Shown here piece after piece: positions 59,047 to 64,000 of a stretch of 64,000 bases of DNA (position 1 is the stretch's first letter; each line of letters opens with the position of its first letter). Below the pieces are notes generated by a model that saw only the letters and a program-made list of their open reading frames with translations, had not been told where the DNA came from and did not search any database. The position numbers and the translations under genes were made by a program. The DNA comes from Evansella caseinilytica (GTDB lineage: Bacteria > Bacillota > Bacilli > Bacillales > Salisediminibacteriaceae), in contig NZ_FNPI01000001.1 in NCBI RefSeq assembly GCF_900107275.1, forward strand, positions 558,001 through 622,000, written 5' to 3'.

Positions 59047-60047
59047 AAGTGTTGCACCTTCCGTATGGCATAGGAATCAGCGCGTTTGCCGGCGCGCTGC
59101 GGACGAAAGGAATTGATGCCGTTTCCTGCAGCTTGCGGCGTCACCATTATTCTTATTTGGCGGATATACGCAAAGACTTTGATCAACACCCGCCGGAAAA
59201 ACAGGAAAGGCTGCGGGAACAATTTTTTCAAGAAGCAATGGAGAAATACGATATCTTTCATTTTCATTTTGGCGAAACGTTTTTTCCCGACCGCAGAGAC
59301 TTAGAAATTCTGAAGAAAAACGGAAAAAAGATGATTGTTCATCATCGCGGATCGGAAGTGAGGATGCTGTCGGTGGCAAAAGGCATGAACAATCCGTATG
59401 TAAAAGTGAAGCGGTCTTGGCCGGAAGAAAAAGTGCGCGCCAATCTCGAATTCTTGTCCCGGTACTTCGATAAAGCCATCGTCAATGATTGGGAATTAAG
59501 AACGTACACCGAACCGTATTATAAGAAAAATTATGTTGTGCCCCATGCCATCGAGATTAAAAAATTCACGGCAAGATATCCGACGGGGGAGGAGAGACCG
59601 CTGATTGTCCATGCTCCTTCCCGGCGGGATACGAAAGGAACAGAATATGTTCTCGATGCCGTTGACAGGTTGAAAAAGGCCGGGGAGGAATTTGACTTTC
59701 AACTCGTGGAGAAGCTGCCGCATGATCAGGCGTTAAAACTTTACCAAAAAGCAACGATCGTCATTGATCAGCTGCGAATTGGGGCATATGGACATTTGTC
59801 AATGGAGGCGATGGCAATGGGAAAGCCGGTCATTTGTTATATCCGGGAAGATCTTGTGGATAAATATCCGGCTGGTCTCCCGATCATCAGCGCCAATCCC
59901 GATACCGTCCACCAAGTGATCCGGAAGACATTAAAGCATCCGGAACGGTGGCGGGAGCTTGGCAGGGCGGGCAGGCGGTATGCCAATATGTATCACAGGT
60001 ATGAAAGGGTGGCAGACAGGCTGATCAGCATCTATCAAAAGCTGTAG
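59043..60047 (+). CDS. Glycosyltransferase, GT4-like (paralogue 1)
   Basis: A 334-residue GT-B glycosyltransferase beginning MKVLHLPYGIGISAFAGALR. The second half has PLIVHAPSRRDTKGTEYVLD and IVIDQLRIGAYGHLSMEAMA with GKPVICY, the E-x7-E-like nucleotide-sugar region. It shares HHRGSEVRMLSVA with the two following genes. The start is ATG 59043 after GGAAGGAAG; the longer frame from 58995 lies in the epimerase gene. Confidence 0.85.
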   Translation: MKVLHLPYGIGISAFAGALRTKGIDAVSCSLRRHHYSYLADIRKDFDQHPPEKQERLREQFFQEAMEKYDIFHFHFGETFFPDRRDLEILKKNGKKMIVHHRGSEVRMLSVAKGMNNPYVKVKRSWPEEKVRANLEFLSRYFDKAIVNDWELRTYTEPYYKKNYVVPHAIEIKKFTARYPTGEERPLIVHAPSRRDTKGTEYVLDAVDRLKKAGEEFDFQLVEKLPHDQALKLYQKATIVIDQLRIGAYGHLSMEAMAMGKPVICYIREDLVDKYPAGLPIISANPDTVHQVIRKTLKHPERWRELGRAGRRYANMYHRYERVADRLISIYQKL

Positions 60048-60186
60048 CCCATTTGCCTGTTTTCGGAACCTTGGCACCTGCTTTAAGTCACCAACTCCAC
60101 TCAATGCTTCCTGTATGTTTATAAGGATCACAAAAAACGATCTGTTTGAGCATACACCCCAACTATCAGAAAGAGGAGGAGAGGGG

Positions 60187-61191
60187 ATGAAAATTTTACA
60201 ATTACCTAGCGGCTCCGATATCAGTCTGTTGACGAAAGCATTGCGTTCTCTTGGAGCAGAAGCAACTTCCTGCAGCTTCAGTTCGGCAGATCCGTACAGC
60301 TATCTAGCGGATGTCCGCTTGCGATTGAATGAATATCCGGCAGAGCAAAGAAAAATACTGCTTCAAACGTATTTCAAGAAAGCTGCTGCCACTTATGATG
60401 TCTTCCATTATCATTTCGGTAAAACGTTTTTTTCTGATGCTTCCGACTTAAAAATCCTTAAAGAAAGTGGGAAAAAACTGATTGTCCACCACAGAGGCTC
60501 GGAGGTGCGGAAGCTGTCCGTCGCACGTAAAAACAACCCCTATGTCAAAGTAAAGACAAAGTGGACGGAGGAGAAAATAGCCAAACAGTTGAAGCGCCTT
60601 TCCACTTATGTTGACTATGCCATCGTCTGTGATCACGAATTAAAACCGTATATAGAACCTTACTATAAAAAAATTTATGTAGTCCCACGCGTCATTGACC
60701 GGAATAAATACATTTCAGCCTATCCCCAGCCTGTTGGCAATCCGGTGGTTGTCCATGCGCCGACCCATAATGAAATAAAAGGAACGGCGCATGTTTTAGC
60801 AGCCGTTGAACGGTTAAAAAAAGAAGGCTGGACATTTCAATTCAAATTAATCGAGGGTCTGCCACATCGGAAGGCATTAGAGGAATATCGGAATGCGACG
60901 ATCGTCATTGATCAGCTTTGTATCGGTGCTTATGCAAACTTAAGCATGGAGGCAATGGCGTTGGGAAAACCGGTTATTTGCTATATTCGCGACGACCTGC
61001 AAAGCAAATATCCCGGTAATTTACCAATAGTTAATGCCAATCCGGACACGATTTATGAAAGACTAAAGTGGCTGCTCGGGCGTCCGGAGCAGTGGCGGAG
61101 GCTTGGCATACGAGGGCGGCGTTATGTAAGAAATTATCATAATCAAGATAAAGTTGCCAAACAACTGATGGCGATTTACGAAAAAATTTAG
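60187..61191 (+). CDS. Glycosyltransferase, GT4-like (paralogue 2)
   Basis: A 334-residue paralogue of the preceding gene: MKILQLPSGSDISLLTKALR, HHRGSEVRKLSVA, APTHNEIKGTAHVL and IVIDQLCIGAYANLSMEAMA. The start is ATG 60187, behind AGAGGAGGAG; an upstream frame from 60115 lacks a site. It is the most divergent of the three at its N-terminus, suggesting a different acceptor. Confidence 0.85.
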   Translation: MKILQLPSGSDISLLTKALRSLGAEATSCSFSSADPYSYLADVRLRLNEYPAEQRKILLQTYFKKAAATYDVFHYHFGKTFFSDASDLKILKESGKKLIVHHRGSEVRKLSVARKNNPYVKVKTKWTEEKIAKQLKRLSTYVDYAIVCDHELKPYIEPYYKKIYVVPRVIDRNKYISAYPQPVGNPVVVHAPTHNEIKGTAHVLAAVERLKKEGWTFQFKLIEGLPHRKALEEYRNATIVIDQLCIGAYANLSMEAMALGKPVICYIRDDLQSKYPGNLPIVNANPDTIYERLKWLLGRPEQWRRLGIRGRRYVRNYHNQDKVAKQLMAIYEKI

Positions 61192-61297
61192 CTCGCTCGC
61201 ATTTGTTTTTTACTCAATTCCAAAAAGTGCTTTTCTAAAGGAAGCGTTCTTTACTTTTCGAACAAAGTATATTAACAAACGGACAGGAGGTGCAGTA

Positions 61298-62305
61298 TTG
61301 AAAATTCTCCACCTTCCTTATGGCATCGGGATTAGCACGCTGGCAAAGGCACTTAGAGAGCAGGGGGCAAATGCGGCCTCCTGCAGTTTCCGATCCACAA
61401 ATTTCTATGACTATTTAGCGGATATCCGGCTGAATTTAAATCAATATTCTATAAAAAAGAGCGACAGTGTCCGGCGTCAATTTTTTCGGCAGGCGATGGC
61501 GGAATACGACCTGTTTCATTTCCATTTCGGCGAGACATTTTTCCCGGATAAACGCGATTTACGTGAGCTGAAGAACGCCGGGAAAAAACGAATCGTCCAC
61601 CACAGGGGCTCGGAGGTGCGCAAGTTATCGGTGGCGAGAAGCTTTGGTAATCCCTATGTGCAGGTGAAAAAATCATGGCCGGAAAAAACAATCACGAACA
61701 ACCTCACGAAGCTATCCGCCGATATCGATCATGCGATTGTCAATGACCACGAACTGCTTGCTTATGTAAAGCCTTATTATAAAAAAACGTATGTGGTTCG
61801 CCAGCCGCTGGATTGCAGCCGGTTTCAGCCGGTATATCCATCACCGCAGAAAAAGCCACTGATTGTTCATGCGCCGTCCAATCGGGAAATCAAGGGGACG
61901 GAGTTTGTGATCAAAGCGATGGAGCAGTTGAAGCAGGACGGTGAACAGTTTACTTTCCGCTTAATCGAAAAGCTCCCCCGTGAGGAAGCGTTGGCATTAT
62001 ACAGAAAAGCGGCGATCATCATCGATCAGTTGAGAATCGGTTCCTATGCCAATTTCAGCCTGGAGGCAATGGCGTTGGGAAAGCCTGTCGTTTGTTTTAT
62101 TCGCAACGATCTGTTGAAAACATATCCGCCGGACCTGCCGATCGTCAATGCCAATCCGGACACGATTTACGAGGAGGTAAAAAAACTGTTGCATGAACCG
62201 GAAGCATGGGCAAAAATCGGGAAGCGGAGCCGGAAGTATGTAGAGGGACATCACCGCCCCGATGCGATTGCCAAACAATTACTGCAAATTTATTCAGAGC
62301 TATAG
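61298..62305 (+). CDS. Glycosyltransferase, GT4-like (paralogue 3)
   Basis: A 335-residue paralogue starting at TTG 61298 behind ACAGGAGGTG: KILHLPYGIGISTLAKALRE, HHRGSEVRKLSVA, APSNREIKGTEFVI and IIIDQLRIGSYANFSLEAMA. Its N-terminus is closer to paralogue 1 than to 2. It presumably adds a third sugar of a repeating unit or backbone. Confidence 0.85.
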   Translation: MKILHLPYGIGISTLAKALREQGANAASCSFRSTNFYDYLADIRLNLNQYSIKKSDSVRRQFFRQAMAEYDLFHFHFGETFFPDKRDLRELKNAGKKRIVHHRGSEVRKLSVARSFGNPYVQVKKSWPEKTITNNLTKLSADIDHAIVNDHELLAYVKPYYKKTYVVRQPLDCSRFQPVYPSPQKKPLIVHAPSNREIKGTEFVIKAMEQLKQDGEQFTFRLIEKLPREEALALYRKAAIIIDQLRIGSYANFSLEAMALGKPVVCFIRNDLLKTYPPDLPIVNANPDTIYEEVKKLLHEPEAWAKIGKRSRKYVEGHHRPDAIAKQLLQIYSEL

Positions 62306-62375
62306 ATGGAGGGTGTTCATCAAGCGAAAAACCGATTGTATGAACAATCACTTACAGAAAGAAAGGTGAAAGACG

Positions 62376-63077
62376 ATGAAACGCACACAAATACCGCAAT
62401 CCTGCAAGTTAGGTGAAGGTGTGGTTATCGAAGAAGGAGTCCAGCTTGGGGAAAATGTTCAAATCGGCCATTACACGGTCATCCTTGCCGACACGATCAT
62501 CGGAGAAAATACGAATATTGGCAGCCATTCGGTGTTAGGCTGTCAGCCGTATAAAAATAAACGTGTGAAGCACGATGTCAGCAAACAATCTCCTTTAGTG
62601 ATCGGCAAAGGCTGCAAAATCGGCCAGCACGCGGTGATTTATGCCGGGACGGAGCTGGCTGACGAGGTGCTGGTAGGGGATATGGCAAGTATCCGTGAGA
62701 ACACGGCAATCGGGGAAGCGACGGTCATCGGCCGCAATGCCAAGGTAGAATGCCGTACGACAATCGGCAAAGGCTGCATGATCCAGACCGGGGCATATAT
62801 TACCGCCGACATGATCATCGAAGAGAATGTGTTCATCGGTCCCGAGGTATCCACGTCCAATGATAAATATATGGGCAGAAAGCCGGTCGCCTTGAAAGGA
62901 CCGCATATCAAAAAAGGGGTCACCATCGGGAATAATGCGACATTGCTTCCGGAAATTACCCTTGGCGAGTATGCCGTTGTCGGCGCCGGCGCCGTCGTTA
63001 CAAAGGACGTTCCTGGTCACCGGACGGTCGCCGGGGTACCGGCAAGAATAATCAACAGAAAGGGAGATAGCAAATGA
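62376..63077 (+). CDS. Left-handed beta-helix acyltransferase (WbpD-like)
   Basis: A 233-residue hexapeptide-repeat acyltransferase. Hexad repeats ([LIV]-G-x4) run through most of the chain, from VVIEEGVQLGENVQIG to the terminal GAGAVVTKDVPGHRTVAGVP. The size and neighbours fit WbpD, which acetylates UDP-GlcNAc(3NH2)A. GAAAGAAAGG precedes the ATG; the end overlaps the aminotransferase gene by ATGA, in keeping with consecutive steps. Confidence 0.87.
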   Translation: MKRTQIPQSCKLGEGVVIEEGVQLGENVQIGHYTVILADTIIGENTNIGSHSVLGCQPYKNKRVKHDVSKQSPLVIGKGCKIGQHAVIYAGTELADEVLVGDMASIRENTAIGEATVIGRNAKVECRTTIGKGCMIQTGAYITADMIIEENVFIGPEVSTSNDKYMGRKPVALKGPHIKKGVTIGNNATLLPEITLGEYAVVGAGAVVTKDVPGHRTVAGVPARIINRKGDSK

Positions 63078-64000
63078 CTGCAGTTCCGTTAATGAATATC
63101 CGTGCACAATACGAAGCGTTGGAGAGAGAACTGCTTTCAGCGGCAAAGCGCGTCCTGTCCAGCGGAAAATATATTAACGGGGAGGAAGGTCGCCAGTTTG
63201 AAAAGGAGCTGGCAGCTTTTACAAATACACGGTATGCCGTTTCCACCGCAAATGGAACGGACGCCTTGATCTTGGCCCTGCACGCCTGCGGAGTCGGTCG
63301 GGGGGACGAAGTGATTACCTCGCCGTTCACCTTTTTTGCATCGGCAGAAGCGATTGCCCGTGTCGGCGCAACGCCCGTTTTTGCCGATATTGATGACAAA
63401 ACCTTTAACTTGGATCCAGAAAAAACAGCGGAAAAAATCACCGTGAAAACAAAAGCGATCATTCCGGTTCATCTTTTCGGGCAGCCTGCGGAAATGGACG
63501 CCTTTCTTGCGCTTGCCCGAAAGCATCATCTATATGTTATCGAGGATGCCTGTCAGGCCCTGGGTGCCGAATATAAAGCACAACCTGCCGGAGGTATCGC
63601 GGATGCGGGCTGCTTTTCCTTTTTTCCGACAAAAAATCTCGGCGGCTTCGGCGACGGCGGAATGGTGGTGACGAACAATCCGGAAGTGGCGGAAAAAGTC
63701 CGGTTGCTGGCGTTGCACGGAAGCAGAAAGAAATATTTTCATGAGACGATCGGATATAACAGCCGGTTGGATGAAATTCAGGCTGCTGTCCTTCGGATCA
63801 AATTGAAGTATATTACCGAGTGGAATAACAGGCGGAGGGAAAAAGCAGCAATCTACAGCGAAGAGCTTCAAGGACTCGATTTGAATTTGCCTGCGGAACT
63901 GCCGCACGTCCGTCACGTGTATCATTTGTTTGTCCTGCAAAGCAAAAAAAGACAGGGGTTGGGAAAATTTTTACAGAAAAAAGGGATAGCCACAGGGCAT
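63074..64000 (+). CDS. DegT/DnrJ/EryC1 aminotransferase (WbpE-like), 3'-truncated by window edge
   Basis: 309 residues are visible, with no stop before the window ends. MTAVPLMNIRAQYEALERE, SSGKYINGEEGRQFEKELA, STANGTDALILALHACGV and the PLP-lysine loop FFPTKNLGGFGDGG mark the family. It probably transfers an amino group to C3 of the 3-keto-UDP-uronate (WbpE step). GGGAGAT lies upstream; the start overlaps the acyltransferase stop. Confidence 0.9.
   Translation, partial: MTAVPLMNIRAQYEALERELLSAAKRVLSSGKYINGEEGRQFEKELAAFTNTRYAVSTANGTDALILALHACGVGRGDEVITSPFTFFASAEAIARVGATPVFADIDDKTFNLDPEKTAEKITVKTKAIIPVHLFGQPAEMDAFLALARKHHLYVIEDACQALGAEYKAQPAGGIADAGCFSFFPTKNLGGFGDGGMVVTNNPEVAEKVRLLALHGSRKKYFHETIGYNSRLDEIQAAVLRIKLKYITEWNNRRREKAAIYSEELQGLDLNLPAELPHVRHVYHLFVLQSKKRQGLGKFLQKKGIATGH

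Overview
The window reads as a chromosome segment of a spore-forming-type Bacillaceae (Bacillus-like) bacterium of moderate GC. The basis is strong AGGAGG-type ribosome binding sites, a FosB bacillithiol transferase, an Amj-type lipid II flippase, CcpA (cre)-like and MntR-like boxes, an M-box ahead of mgtE and a YtrA-type GntR regulator. The species cannot be named from the sequence. No rRNA, tRNA, prophage or CRISPR array was seen.

Layout. 1-4020: a cut-off hypothetical gene, an ABC ATPase/permease pair, amj and a GNAT acetyltransferase. 4046-4436: a 52-bp tandem palindromic array. 4508-13212: a plant-glycoside locus with an AraC regulator diverging from a GH3 beta-glucosidase, a GPH-type symporter and a GH78 alpha-L-rhamnosidase. 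13964-21335: a nine-gene operon of a PRD regulator, an amidohydrolase, a small PRD protein, an SFCGS glycine-rich protein, DUF4312, DUF4311, DUF4310, a DgaE-like ammonia lyase and a DgaF-like aldolase. This looks like an uncharacterised uptake and catabolic system for an acylated amino-sugar acid. 21412-23686: a HAD phosphatase/mutase remnant, a sensor kinase and fosB. 23960-24790: repeats.

24821-32331 (minus strand): a more AT-rich block, possibly acquired, with a GntR/FCD regulator, a PLP C-S lyase, a MetN-MetI-MetQ-like importer, a UroD-like methyltransferase-fold protein, a divergent ProC-like reductase and a VOC protein. Two similar IS200/IS605-end-like elements lie at 24661-24786 and 30326-30430 around its importer half. 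33301-35991: a NUDIX gene and M-box-controlled mgtE. 36145-36654: two very short genes, the second encoding a peptide with three Cys-Cys pairs, under four ATCAA-N6-TTGAT operator-like sites. 36883-46698: a peptide ABC importer with DUF1177, an M20 deacylase/peptidase, an IclR regulator and an M29-like aminopeptidase.

47029-51183 (minus): a YtrA-type regulator with its ABC pair, then a second ABC-2 type exporter with an AGTGTA-type operator. 51500-55147 (minus): mntABCD with a terminator and two MntR-like boxes. 55466-64000: a surface-polysaccharide operon whose nucleotide-sugar genes match the WbpA-B-D-E route to UDP-2,3-diacetamido-2,3-dideoxy-glucuronate, plus an epimerase and three tandem paralogous glycosyltransferases; the last gene runs off the right edge.

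Many intergenic regions carry MITE-like repeats bounded by TGTTCAAAAAG / CTTTTTGAACA. One lies between genes of the peptide-importer operon. All functional statements come from motif reading by eye, without database searches.
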